A stretch of DNA of 64,000 nt from CBFHND01 sp965657085 (GTDB lineage: Bacteria; Pseudomonadota; Alphaproteobacteria; Rhodobacterales; Rhodobacteraceae): the NCBI GenBank assembly GCA_965657085.1, contig CBFHND010000016.1, forward strand, positions 8,393 to 72,392. Direction: 5' to 3'. Below the pieces are notes generated by a model. It worked only from the letters and a program-made list of their open reading frames with translations, was not told where the DNA came from and searched no databases. Position numbers and translations under genes: made by a program. The number at the start of each line of letters is the position of its first letter. The first letter of the stretch is position 1. Below are positions 17,280 to 26,317 of the stretch, in pieces.

Positions 17280-19700
17280 ATGCGTACCCATGCCCAAGCG
17301 GTTGTCATCGGCGGCGGTGTCATTGGATGTTCGATCCTGTATCACCTGACCAAGCTGGGCTGGCGCGATGTGATATTGATCGAGCGGGACGAGCTGACCT
17401 CAGGCAGCACATGGCATGCGGCGGCCAATATCCACGGGCTGCATGACAGCACCAACATCAGCCGCATCCAGCACTACACCATGGGCCTCTACAAGGAGTT
17501 GGAGCAGGAAACGGGGCAGGGCTGCGGCGTGTTCCAGCCCGGCAGCCTGTATCTGGCCCAGACCGAGGCGCGCGCGCATCAGCTGCGCCTGCAGGCGGCC
17601 AAGGCCAAGCTTTACGGTATGAACTTTCACCAGGTGGACCGCGCAGAGGCCGAGCGGCTGCACCCGCTGGTCGATTACGATGGCATCCGCTGCATCATGT
17701 GGGAACCTGACGGGGGCAATGTGGACCCGTCTGGCGTGACCAATGCCTATGCCGCTGGCGCGCGGGCCAACGGGGCCGAAATCGTGCGGTTCTGCCCGGT
17801 GATTGGCACCGAGCAACAGACCGACGGCACCTGGATCGTGCGCACCGAAAAGGGCGATATTGCAACGCCTTGGGTGGTGAACGCCGCAGGCCTTTGGGGC
17901 CGCGAGGTTGCGGCGATGGCGGGTGTTGACCTGCCTTTGCAACCGACCGAGCACCAGTATTTCGTAACCGAAACCATTGCCGAAGTCGCGGCCATGGACC
18001 GGCGCCTGCCATCGGTGGCGGACCGCGACGGCGAATATTACCTGCGCCAGGAAGGGCAGGGCCTTCTGGTCGGTGCCTATGAAAAAGACGTGCGGTTCTG
18101 GGCCGAGGACGGCACACCGCAGGGCTTTGGCCATGAGCTGTTTGCCGACGATCTGGAGCGGATCGAGGACAACATGATGCGGGCCATCGACCGGGTGCCG
18201 GTGGTGGGCAGTGCGGGGATCAAACGGGTGATCAACGGCCCGATGATCTGGTCGCCTGACAGCAACGTGCTCTTCGGGCCCGTGCCTGAGCTTTCGGGCT
18301 ATTTCTGTTGCAACGGCATCATCCCCGGCTTTTCGCAGTCGGGCGGCATGGGCCTGCTGGCCGCGCAATGGATCATCGAGGGCGAGACGCATTACGACAT
18401 GTTCCCCTGGGACATGGCGCGGTTTGGCCCGTGGGCGGGCAAGGCCTTCACCAAGGCGCGGGTGGGCGATCAATATGCCAACCGTTTCAAGATTCATTTC
18501 CCGAACGAGGAACGTGCCGCGGGCCGACCCGTGCGCACGCGGCCCATCCACCAGATGCAAAAGGACATGGGTGCGGTCATGGGGCTGAACTATGGCTGGG
18601 AACACCCGCTGTGGTTTGCCGACAGCCCCGGCACCCAGGACACCGACGGGTTCACCCGCCAGAACTGGTGGGCGCCCGTGGGGGACGAGTGCCGGATGCT
18701 GCGCGACCGGGGGGGGATCATCGATATCTCGAACTTTGCCAAGTACCGCTGCGCGGGGCCGGGGGCCGAGGCGTGGCTGAACGCAGTCTTCGCCAACCGT
18801 ATGCCGACAGAGGTGGGGCGGTCCTGCCTGACGCCCCTGATTGGCAAGCGCGGCGGGATCGCGGGCGATTTCACGGTGACGCGGCTGGCCGATGACGAAT
18901 TCTGGATCATCGGGTCGGGCATGGCGGAACGCTATCACCAGCGCTTTTTCAAGCAGGTGCCGCTGCCCGAAGGCACGACCTTCGAAAGCCTGACCGACAC
19001 GGTCTGCGGCTTCAACGTGGCGGGACCAGAGAGCCGCAAGCTGTTGCAACGCATGACCAACGTGTCGCTGGAGACAGGCGATTTCCCCTTCATGCGCTCC
19101 AAGCGGATCGATCTGGCGGGGATCGAGGTGCTGGCGCTGCGGGTGTCGTTCACCGGTGATCTGGGGTGGGAGCTGCATTGCGCATCCGAAGATCAGGCCC
19201 AGCTTTATGCCGCACTGATCGACGCAGGCCGTGACATGGGCATCGGCCCCGTGGGCAGCCGTGCGCTGATGAGCCTGCGCATCGAAAAGGGCTATGGCTC
19301 GTGGAGCCGCGAATACAGCCCCGAATACTGGCCGCAAGAAGTGGGCCTTGCGCGGCTGTGCAAGTTGGACAAGGATTTCCTGAACAAGGACGCCGTGGCC
19401 GACACGCTGGCGCAAGAGGCACGCGAGCACATGGTGCTTTTGGCGCTGGACGCTGACGCCGTCGAAGCCTCGAACGCCGATGCCACGGGCGGCGAGCCGA
19501 TTTTCAAGGATGGCAAGGGCATCGGGCGGGTCACGTCCGGGGCCTACGGCTATACCGTGGGGCAAAGCCTTGCCATTGGCTTTGTCAAAGATGCACGGCC
19601 CGGCGACGCGGTCGAGGTGATGGTGCTGGGTGTCCCGCACAGGGCCACCATCCTTGCAGAGCCGCCGTTTGATCCCACGGGCGCGCGGCTGCGCGCCTGA
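17280..19700 (+). CDS. FAD-dependent oxidoreductase with GcvT domain (dimethylglycine/sarcosine dehydrogenase-like)
   Basis: An 806-aa paralogue of the divergent gene at 14643. It has the same layout: FAD-binding GGGVIGCS (11-18), TWHAAA with His46 for possible covalent flavin, central FAO_M-like region, and a C-terminal GcvT/GcvT_C unit with FTGDLGWE. The first 46 residues of the two proteins are very similar, yet downstream they diverge (TWHAAANIHG against TWHAAGGFHT), pointing to related but distinct substrates. The start at 17280 gives the usual short N-terminus; no strong ribosome-binding site is seen and an upstream extension to 17211 looks unnatural. Convergent with the CorC-type gene. 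Confidence 0.88.
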   Translation: MRTHAQAVVIGGGVIGCSILYHLTKLGWRDVILIERDELTSGSTWHAAANIHGLHDSTNISRIQHYTMGLYKELEQETGQGCGVFQPGSLYLAQTEARAHQLRLQAAKAKLYGMNFHQVDRAEAERLHPLVDYDGIRCIMWEPDGGNVDPSGVTNAYAAGARANGAEIVRFCPVIGTEQQTDGTWIVRTEKGDIATPWVVNAAGLWGREVAAMAGVDLPLQPTEHQYFVTETIAEVAAMDRRLPSVADRDGEYYLRQEGQGLLVGAYEKDVRFWAEDGTPQGFGHELFADDLERIEDNMMRAIDRVPVVGSAGIKRVINGPMIWSPDSNVLFGPVPELSGYFCCNGIIPGFSQSGGMGLLAAQWIIEGETHYDMFPWDMARFGPWAGKAFTKARVGDQYANRFKIHFPNEERAAGRPVRTRPIHQMQKDMGAVMGLNYGWEHPLWFADSPGTQDTDGFTRQNWWAPVGDECRMLRDRGGIIDISNFAKYRCAGPGAEAWLNAVFANRMPTEVGRSCLTPLIGKRGGIAGDFTVTRLADDEFWIIGSGMAERYHQRFFKQVPLPEGTTFESLTDTVCGFNVAGPESRKLLQRMTNVSLETGDFPFMRSKRIDLAGIEVLALRVSFTGDLGWELHCASEDQAQLYAALIDAGRDMGIGPVGSRALMSLRIEKGYGSWSREYSPEYWPQEVGLARLCKLDKDFLNKDAVADTLAQEAREHMVLLALDADAVEASNADATGGEPIFKDGKGIGRVTSGAYGYTVGQSLAIGFVKDARPGDAVEVMVLGVPHRATILAEPPFDPTGARLRA

Positions 19701-19720
19701 TCCCGTGGAAGGTGCCGCGC

Positions 19721-21052
19721 CTAGTGGGCCGGGTGCGCCGGACGGGCCAGGTGCCGTACTTTCAGCGCCGTGATCCGGTTGCCGTCGCGTGCCATCACTT
19801 CGAACCGGAAGCCGTGAAATGAAAACACCTGACCCACGGTGGGGATCATCTGCGCCTCGTGAATGACCAGACCCGCGATGGTGTTGGCCTCGTCATCGGG
19901 CAGGGACCATTCGTTGGCGCGGTTGAGGTCGCGGATGGTCATGGCCCCGTCGACCATGAATTGCCCGTCTTCCGCTCGGCGCACGGGATGTTCGCCATCG
20001 GGGTCGAATTCGTCGGTGATCTCGCCCACGATCTCTTCGAGGATGTCCTCAAGCGTGATCAGACCCTGCAGGCTGCCATATTCGTCCACCACCAGTGCAA
20101 AGTGGGTGCGTTGACGCAGGAACTGGCGCATCTGGTCGTCCAGCGTGGTGGTCTCGGGCACGAAATAAGGCTTCATCGCCACCTGGCCGATGTCAAAGGC
20201 CTTGAGGGCTGCCGCGTCGCCCTCGGGTCCGCCGATCACCTTGTACATGGCGCGCAACAGGTCCTTTGCATGCACAACGCCGATGATGTTCTCGGGGTCA
20301 TCCCTGAAGAGCGGCAGGCGCGTGTGACTGGATTGCAGACACTGTTCCAGAATGTCGCCGGGGGTGTCGTCGGCGTTGATCATCTCGATGCCCGAGCGGT
20401 GCAACATGATCTCTTCGACCACACGGTCGCCCAGATCAAGCGCGCCAAGAATACGGTCGCGGTCTTCCTTTTCGACCACGCCTTCGGAATGGCCCAGTTG
20501 CAGCGCGCCCGCGATTTCCTCACGCACGGCAAGGATGTTGCTGTCCGGATCGATCTGCACGCCAAAGACGCGCAGCACACCGCGCACCAAAAGGCGCACC
20601 GCCGCCACGATGGGCGAAAACACCCGCACCACGATCGAGATCGGGCCGGACACCATGGCGGCCGCCGTTTCCGAATTGGTAATGGCATAGGTCTTGGGCA
20701 GCACCTCGGCAAAGATCAGGACCAGGAGCGTCATCACCAGCGTGGCCAGCGCCACGCCGCTTTCGCCGAAGGCACGGGTAAAGATCGCCGTGGCCAGCGA
20801 CGCGGCCAAGATGTTCACAAGGTTGTTGCCCAGCAGAACCGACCCGATCAGCCGTTCGTTGTCTTCCGTGATCTTGAGCGCACGGGCGGCCCCGCGCGAG
20901 CCCTTGTCGGCCTGCGTGCGCAGTTTCCCGCGCGAGGCGGCGGTGAGGGCCGTTTCGGAGCCTGAGAAGAAACCCGACAGAACGAGCAGAAACAGGATCA
21001 CGCCACATGTGATCCAGAAAGCGCTGTCCAGCGTTGCAGTTGTTGCGTCCAT
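19721..21052 (-). CDS. HlyC/CorC family transporter (CNNM/CBS)
   Basis: A 443-aa inner-membrane protein. It has an N-terminal DUF21/CNNM membrane domain (about residues 1-190, with SGFFSGSETALTA), a CBS-domain pair (about 200-340, containing HTRLPLFRDD and VVDEYGSLQGLITLEDILEEIVGEI) and a C-terminal CorC_HlyC domain. The family is tied to magnesium/cobalt efflux. The ATG at 21052 starts just before the first membrane helix; the open frame extends further but into the divergent gene's leader. Confidence 0.9.
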   Translation of the reverse strand: MDATTATLDSAFWITCGVILFLLVLSGFFSGSETALTAASRGKLRTQADKGSRGAARALKITEDNERLIGSVLLGNNLVNILAASLATAIFTRAFGESGVALATLVMTLLVLIFAEVLPKTYAITNSETAAAMVSGPISIVVRVFSPIVAAVRLLVRGVLRVFGVQIDPDSNILAVREEIAGALQLGHSEGVVEKEDRDRILGALDLGDRVVEEIMLHRSGIEMINADDTPGDILEQCLQSSHTRLPLFRDDPENIIGVVHAKDLLRAMYKVIGGPEGDAAALKAFDIGQVAMKPYFVPETTTLDDQMRQFLRQRTHFALVVDEYGSLQGLITLEDILEEIVGEITDEFDPDGEHPVRRAEDGQFMVDGAMTIRDLNRANEWSLPDDEANTIAGLVIHEAQMIPTVGQVFSFHGFRFEVMARDGNRITALKVRHLARPAHPAH

Positions 21053-21126
21053 TTGTGAGACTGAATTCCTTGATGTTGATAGGGTTATGGGGCCGATGTG
21101 TCCCGCAATCAAGAGAAGGTGGCACA

Positions 21127-21957
21127 ATGACGCCCCAAACCAAGCACCTTGATCTGGGCCAGCGCAACGGGCCGATGATCATTTTCGGCGGTCCGTACGC
21201 CAACCTTCAGGCCACCGAGGCGCTGTTGGCCGAGGCCGTGCGGCTGGGTCTGGGCGGGTCCGATATGATCTGCACAGGCGACGTTGTGGCCTATTGCGCG
21301 GATGCGGAGGCCACAGCGCAGCGCGTGCGCCAAAGCGGCATGGCCGTGGTGGCGGGCAATTGCGAAATTCAGCTGGCGACGTGGGCTGCCAATTGCGGAT
21401 GCGGGTTCGAAGACGGATCGGCCTGCGATCTTCTGTCCGTGGGCTGGTATGGACATGCGAACAAGGCGATCAGCGATGCGGCGCGGGCGTGGATGGGGGA
21501 AGTGCCCGATATCCTGACATTCGATCACCACGGCGCGCGCTATGCGGTGATCCACGGCGGCATGACGGATGTGGCCCGCTTTGTCTGGGACGTGTCCCCG
21601 CCAGAGGTCTTTGCCGAGGAATGGGACGCGGTGACCGCCGCCGTCGGCCCGGTTGATCACATCATCGCAGGCCATTGCGGCATCCCCTTCATCCGCGCCA
21701 CGCCGCGAGGGCAATGGATCAATGCGGGTGTCATCGGTATGCCGCCCAACGACGGACGCCAACAGACACGCTATGCGATTCTGGACGGGGGCGAGGTGCG
21801 TATTCACCGGCTTAACTATGACGTGGAGGCGGCCCATGCCGCCATGCAGGCGGCGGGGCTGACCCACGGATACGACAGCGCGCTGCGCAGTGGCTACTGG
21901 CCGTCCGAGGACGTGTTGCCCCCGGTCTTGCGTGCATCCGCCTTGGCCAGAGGGTGA
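21127..21957 (+). CDS. Metallophosphoesterase-fold protein with altered metal-binding motifs
   Basis: A 276-aa calcineurin-like protein of the diadenosine-tetraphosphatase-like group. Motif II is present (CTGDVVAYC), as are late motifs (HGGM, GHCGIPF). Motif I, normally D-x-H-x-N, reads GGPYAN, so the first aspartate and histidine are missing. Motif III, normally GNHD, reads GNCE. Metal binding is therefore at least changed; the protein may be inactive, bind a different metal, or act as a ligand sensor (inference). AAGGTGG precedes the ATG. Its 3' end overlaps convergent xerD by 64 bp. Confidence 0.8.
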   Translation: MTPQTKHLDLGQRNGPMIIFGGPYANLQATEALLAEAVRLGLGGSDMICTGDVVAYCADAEATAQRVRQSGMAVVAGNCEIQLATWAANCGCGFEDGSACDLLSVGWYGHANKAISDAARAWMGEVPDILTFDHHGARYAVIHGGMTDVARFVWDVSPPEVFAEEWDAVTAAVGPVDHIIAGHCGIPFIRATPRGQWINAGVIGMPPNDGRQQTRYAILDGGEVRIHRLNYDVEAAHAAMQAAGLTHGYDSALRSGYWPSEDVLPPVLRASALARG

Positions 21958-22865
21958 TGTTCCAGCACCAGATCGGTGAGGCGCTCGTCCAGGACATGTG
22001 TGTAAATCTCGGTGGTGGCGACATCGGCATGGCCCAGCAAGGCCTGGATCGACCGCAGATCGGCACCGCCTGCCAGCAGATGCGTGGCAAAGGCGTGGCG
22101 CAGGGTGTGCGGCGTGACCTTTGAGGGATCAACACCGCCTGCCGCCGCGAATTCCTTGATCAGCAGGTAGAACCGGTGCCGCGTCAGGTGACCTGACACG
22201 CCCCGCGAAGGAAACAGGAACTTCGATGGTGCAGTGCCCTTTGTCTTTGCTGCGTCTTCGGTGGCATCACGCAGCTTCAACCATGCGGCCAGCGCTGTGC
22301 GGGCCGGTGGCGACAACGGCACGATGCGTTCCTTGCCGCCCTTGCCCAGGATCAGCAACATGCGCGGATCGCCCCGTGCGGCGCTGACGGGCAGGCTGAC
22401 CAGTTCGGTCACCCGCATTCCCGTGGCATAGAGCACCTCCATCAGGCAGGTGTTGCGCGCGCGGTCCTGCGGGCTGCGGCCCGAATTGCGCGCCGCCTCC
22501 AGCAGTCGGTCCACCTCGGCTTCGTCCAGCGTCTTGGGCAGGCGCTTGTCCTGTCCGGGGCCGGAAATCTGGATCGCCGGGTTCTCGCTGCGCCAGCCTT
22601 CCTCGAAGGCAAAGCGGTAGATCTGCTTGATCGAGGACAGCCGCCGCGCACGGGTGGATTTGGCCAGCCCCTGTGCGTCGCAATGGACAAGGTAGGCCTC
22701 GATGTCCGTTTGGCCGAGGGTCTGGAAATCCGCGTTTTGACGGTCTGCCCAGTCCGCGAAATCCTTGAGGTCGCGGCCATAGGCCAAAAGCGTGTTGCGC
22801 GCAGCACCCAGTTCGGCGGCCTGTGCTTCGAGAAAGGTGGCGATCCAGCGGTCAGTGTCGGTCAT
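21894..22865 (-). CDS. xerD: Tyrosine recombinase XerD
   Basis: A 323-aa site-specific recombinase that resolves chromosome dimers at dif with XerC. The N-terminal SAM-like core-binding domain covers about 1-90. The catalytic domain shows Arg151 (ATGMRVTEL), Lys175 (GKGGKER), His253-x2-Arg256 (HTLRHAFATHLL), His279 (LGH) and the nucleophile Tyr288 (TEIYTH). It overlaps the secreted unknown upstream by 4 bp. It is not flanked by mobile-element genes, so a housekeeping XerD is preferred over a phage integrase. Confidence 0.93.
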   Translation of the reverse strand: MTDTDRWIATFLEAQAAELGAARNTLLAYGRDLKDFADWADRQNADFQTLGQTDIEAYLVHCDAQGLAKSTRARRLSSIKQIYRFAFEEGWRSENPAIQISGPGQDKRLPKTLDEAEVDRLLEAARNSGRSPQDRARNTCLMEVLYATGMRVTELVSLPVSAARGDPRMLLILGKGGKERIVPLSPPARTALAAWLKLRDATEDAAKTKGTAPSKFLFPSRGVSGHLTRHRFYLLIKEFAAAGGVDPSKVTPHTLRHAFATHLLAGGADLRSIQALLGHADVATTEIYTHVLDERLTDLVLEHHPLAKADARKTGGNTSSDGQ

Positions 22866-24397
22866 GGGCGGGGCAGTACCTTCATTTGCAGGGCCGCACG
22901 GCGGGCTGTGTCCTCGAGCCCCAGCGCGCGCAGGGTCGCCAATGCGGTGCGCAGGGCCGGGGCATCGCCCTGGGTGCCATCCTCCAGCATCCGCAGCGTA
23001 TCAAGCAGCGCACGCCCCAGTTCGCCCGTCTGGGCCAGACCGATCAAGGCAGGATCGGCGGCGGCCCCGGCAAAGGCATCCACCATCGCGGCCTCGGCCA
23101 TCCCGTCGCCCTTCAGGCCGGCGGTATCGCCCCGTGCCAGCCCCATCAACACAGGCGATGTCGCGGCAGCGCTGGTAAAGGCCGTTGCCGCCTGTTCGTA
23201 GTGGGGCGACATCAAGGCCACTTCAAAGGCCAATCGCTGCGCGGCAGGCGGCAGGTCCAGTGGGATCAGCCGTTCGGCAAAGAGATTGGCAAAGGCCACG
23301 GCAAGGCGCTGGTCCTTCATCGCATGCCATGCGGTCGGCAGGGTCTTGGCCACGGCCTCGGCGCTGCCGGTGTTCAGGGCAACCTCGAACCGCTGCACCG
23401 CGCGCACCCGGTCCCAGATCCCGCCAGAGGCCGCAGGCCGTCCGCTGGTATAGATGCCCAGCAGCCGGTTGTCAGGGATGGCGCCGGTCTGTGCCAGACG
23501 TTCGGCCGCGGCCAGTTGCGCCTTCCATCCGGCCAGATCGCGCAAATCGGCATTGGCATAGACACGCGGCCAGATCGCGGTGGAAATCGGCATGCCGATG
23601 CTCTCATAGATGCGAAAGGCGAGGGGGTCATCGCTGTCCGGTACGGGCAGGGGCGACGCATCCTCGAAGAGGTCTGGATCAAGAAACCGTTCCAGCATGT
23701 CGGCACGGGCCTGCGGGATCGCGCCCAGAGCGCGCCCGGTGCCCAGCATCAAAACGGCCGTGTCCCAATCCCCCTGACGTGCGGCGCAGAAGATGCGCGG
23801 CGCGTAGTCGCGGGCCAAAGCGGGTTGTGCATTCAGCACGCCACAGGCGTTGGCTTCGGTGCCCAGGAGCAGGCTCGCATCAAGATAGGCGGCAAAGGCG
23901 GCGGGCGAACTGTCCGCACCCGCCTGATCGGTCAGGGCAAGTGCCGGCTCCAAAGCGCCCATGCGCATCAGGGCGTCGATGCGCGCAAGGCTGTGCACCT
24001 CGCCCGCGTTTGCCGGGGGATCGGCCTCGGCCAGAAGCAGGGTGTAGAACAGCGCTTGCGCGGCGGGCAGGTGCAGCACCGGCATCTTGCGCAGTTGATC
24101 GGCCAGCGCCGCACCGTCTGAGCCGGCCCAGAGATCATCCGGCAGACCCGTGACAGAGGACGGCGCCAGACCAACGCGGCGCGGCGCGGGACCATCCAGC
24201 GGCTTGACCGTGATCTCGGGGGCCACGCCACTGTCGGTCACGGCAGGTTCTTCGGCGGCGGGGGGCAAGGCCGCAGGGGTCGGGGTGTTTTGTTCCAGCC
24301 AGTCGATCACTGAAAGTGGCGCATCCTGCGCTTGGGCGGGCCATGCCGCCACGCTGGCCCAGAAGACCAGCGGCAAAAGGCCGATCCTATTCCACAT
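22862..24397 (-). CDS. Secreted protein of unknown function
   Basis: A 511-aa protein with a clear signal peptide (hydrophobic core VFWASVAAWP, likely cut after AQAQ near residue 24), then a Pro/Ala/Glu-rich linker to about residue 75 and an alanine/leucine-rich, probably all-helical body that may contain TPR-like repeats. I do not recognise the family. It lies between a 49-aa membrane protein (overlap 11 bp) and xerD (overlap 4 bp), so these three are cotranscribed. ATG at 24397 is chosen; a TTG directly before it is also in frame. Confidence 0.8.
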   Translation of the reverse strand: MWNRIGLLPLVFWASVAAWPAQAQDAPLSVIDWLEQNTPTPAALPPAAEEPAVTDSGVAPEITVKPLDGPAPRRVGLAPSSVTGLPDDLWAGSDGAALADQLRKMPVLHLPAAQALFYTLLLAEADPPANAGEVHSLARIDALMRMGALEPALALTDQAGADSSPAAFAAYLDASLLLGTEANACGVLNAQPALARDYAPRIFCAARQGDWDTAVLMLGTGRALGAIPQARADMLERFLDPDLFEDASPLPVPDSDDPLAFRIYESIGMPISTAIWPRVYANADLRDLAGWKAQLAAAERLAQTGAIPDNRLLGIYTSGRPAASGGIWDRVRAVQRFEVALNTGSAEAVAKTLPTAWHAMKDQRLAVAFANLFAERLIPLDLPPAAQRLAFEVALMSPHYEQAATAFTSAAATSPVLMGLARGDTAGLKGDGMAEAAMVDAFAGAAADPALIGLAQTGELGRALLDTLRMLEDGTQGDAPALRTALATLRALGLEDTARRAALQMKVLPRP

Positions 24398-24536
24398 CAA
24401 GCGTCACGGGCTGGCGCATTTCCATGGTGGGCGGGGCAAAGTCGGCCCCGAAGAACGGACCGATATAGGCATAGCCCACAAGGCCGATCGCACCGAAAAC
24501 GATGAGGTACAACAACAGCTTGATAAGTCGGCCCAT
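24387..24536 (-). CDS. Small membrane protein, 49 aa
   Basis: Reading the minus strand gives a 49-aa protein with a short basic start (MGRLIK), one strong transmembrane helix (about residues 7-29) and a tail ending QPVTLDVE. The spacing of charges fits an inner-membrane protein with a periplasmic C-terminus. Its stop falls inside the start of the secreted unknown (11-bp overlap), so the two are translationally linked and may work together in the envelope. Function unknown. Confidence 0.75.
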   Translation of the reverse strand: MGRLIKLLLYLIVFGAIGLVGYAYIGPFFGADFAPPTMEMRQPVTLDVE

Positions 24537-24615
24537 GGATCGGTCTGCCTCGTGCTTTATATTTTGACCAAGTTATATATGGCCTTTTTCGCAATATCAC
24601 GTCATTCAGCGCAGT

Positions 24616-25212
24616 ATGAGCGAAATTCAGCACTCTGACGAAAAACCTTACGACGGCGGGACGCCTTTTACCCTGCACAAGACGGTGGTCATGGTGGGTA
24701 TGATGGGGGCTGGCAAGACGGCCGTGGGCAAGGCGCTGGCGCTGAAGCTGGATGTGCCGTTTCTGGACAGCGACCAGGAGATCGAGGCGGCGGCCAACAT
24801 GACCGTGCCCGAAATTTTTGACCGCGACGGCGAGGCGTTCTTTCGGGATCGTGAAAGCAAGGTCATTGCACGCCTTCTGGACACCGAACGCGGCATCCTG
24901 TCGACGGGCGGCGGCGCGTTTCTGGCCCCCGCCAACCGCGCCATCATTTCCGAGCGCGGCGTGTCGGTATGGCTGAATGCCGACATTGACCTGCTATGGC
25001 AGCGGGTCCGACACAAGGACACGCGCCCCTTGCTGCGCACCGACGATCCCCGCGCGACCCTGCAAGGCATCTATGACGCGCGGGTGCCGATCTATGCGCA
25101 GGCGGACCTGACGGTGAAATCCCTGCCCGATTACAGCATCGAGAACATGGCGGATCAGGTGATTGCCGCCTTGTTGACCCGGGCGGATGTGTTGGAGAAA
25201 TCAGATGGTTGA
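24616..25212 (+). CDS. aroK: Shikimate kinase
   Basis: A 198-aa P-loop kinase that phosphorylates shikimate at the 3-OH with ATP. Walker A is GMMGAGKT (near residue 33), the substrate-binding DSDQEIE follows near 53, the GGGAF segment near 98 and the lid RPLL near 139. The N-terminal 20 residues are an extension common in alphaproteobacteria. It overlaps aroB by 8 bp, the usual aroK-aroB operon. Confidence 0.95.
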   Translation: MSEIQHSDEKPYDGGTPFTLHKTVVMVGMMGAGKTAVGKALALKLDVPFLDSDQEIEAAANMTVPEIFDRDGEAFFRDRESKVIARLLDTERGILSTGGGAFLAPANRAIISERGVSVWLNADIDLLWQRVRHKDTRPLLRTDDPRATLQGIYDARVPIYAQADLTVKSLPDYSIENMADQVIAALLTRADVLEKSDG

Positions 25213-26305
25213 AACCGTGCGCGTGGACCTGCCGGGCCGGGCCTATGACGTGGTGATCGGGCCGGGTTTGCTGGCCGAGGCGGGCACGCGCATCGCGCCC
25301 TTCCTGAACCGCCCGCGCGTGGCGATCGTTTCGGACGAAACCGTGGCGGACCTGCATCTGGCGGCGTTCCGGGACGGGTTGGAGCGTGCGGGCATCGCAT
25401 CAACCGCGCTGACGTTGCCGCCCGGCGAGGCCACCAAAAGCTGGCCGCATCTGACGCGCTGCACCGAATGGCTGCTGGATCAGAAGGTGGAGCGCGGCGA
25501 CATCGTGGTCGCCCTTGGTGGTGGGGTGATCGGCGATCTGGTGGGGTTTGCCGCGGCGATCCTGCGACGTGGCGTGCGTTTCGTGCAGGTGCCGACCTCG
25601 CTTCTGGCGCAGGTGGACAGTTCGGTGGGCGGCAAGACGGGCATCAACGCGCCGCAGGGCAAGAACCTGATCGGGGCCTTCCACCAGCCCACGCTTGTGT
25701 TGGCGGATGTGGACGTGCTCGGCACGCTGACCCACCGCGATTTCCTTGCGGGCTACGGCGAAGTGGTCAAATACGGGTTGCTCGGAGACGCGCAGTTCTT
25801 TGAATGGCTTGAGACGCAAGGCCCCGCGTTGGCCGCGGGCGACATGGATGCCCGTGTGGCCGCGGTGCGCCGGTCGGTCGAGATGAAGGCCGACATCGTG
25901 ATGCGCGACGAAACCGAACAGGGCGACCGCGCGCTTCTGAACCTTGGGCACACGTTCTGCCACGCGCTTGAGGCCGCCACGGGCTATTCCGACCGGCTGT
26001 TGCACGGCGAAGGCGTGGCCATCGGCTGTGCGCTGGCCTTTGCGCTGTCGGCGCGTCTGGGCCTGTGCAGTCAGGAAGACCCCAGCCGCGTGCGCGCGCA
26101 TTTGCGCGACATGGGTATGAAGGTCGATCTGGCGGACATCCCCGGTGATCTGCCAGACGCCGAGGCGCTGCTGGCGCTGATGGGGCAGGACAAGAAAGTG
26201 GTCGACGGCCAGCTGCGCTTTATCCTTGCGCGCGGCATCGGCGATGCCTTTGTCACCGCCGACGTGCCGCCGGGTGCGGTGCTGGACGTGCTGCGCGCCG
26301 GGTGA
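25205..26305 (+). CDS. aroB: 3-dehydroquinate synthase
   Basis: A 366-aa NAD- and metal-dependent enzyme converting DAHP to 3-dehydroquinate. The nucleotide-binding GGGVIGDLVGF and the SSVGGKTGIN motif are present, and metal ligands lie in NLGHTFCHALE and HGEGVAIG. GGAG lies 6 bases upstream of the ATG at 25205, inside the end of aroK, so translation is coupled. Length is normal. Confidence 0.96.
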   Translation: MVETVRVDLPGRAYDVVIGPGLLAEAGTRIAPFLNRPRVAIVSDETVADLHLAAFRDGLERAGIASTALTLPPGEATKSWPHLTRCTEWLLDQKVERGDIVVALGGGVIGDLVGFAAAILRRGVRFVQVPTSLLAQVDSSVGGKTGINAPQGKNLIGAFHQPTLVLADVDVLGTLTHRDFLAGYGEVVKYGLLGDAQFFEWLETQGPALAAGDMDARVAAVRRSVEMKADIVMRDETEQGDRALLNLGHTFCHALEAATGYSDRLLHGEGVAIGCALAFALSARLGLCSQEDPSRVRAHLRDMGMKVDLADIPGDLPDAEALLALMGQDKKVVDGQLRFILARGIGDAFVTADVPPGAVLDVLRAG

Positions 26306-26317
26306 GCCTGCGCGCCT

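Noticed and set aside
17400..19640. 746-codon open frame on the minus strand inside the GcvT oxidoreductase gene
   Set aside because: It is the antisense shadow of a well-conserved gene in GC-rich DNA; composition is rich in His, Arg and Gly and matches no family.
21894..22865. Tyrosine recombinase as evidence of an integrated element
   Set aside because: It has the XerD layout and housekeeping neighbours; no phage genes, att repeats or tRNA disruption nearby.
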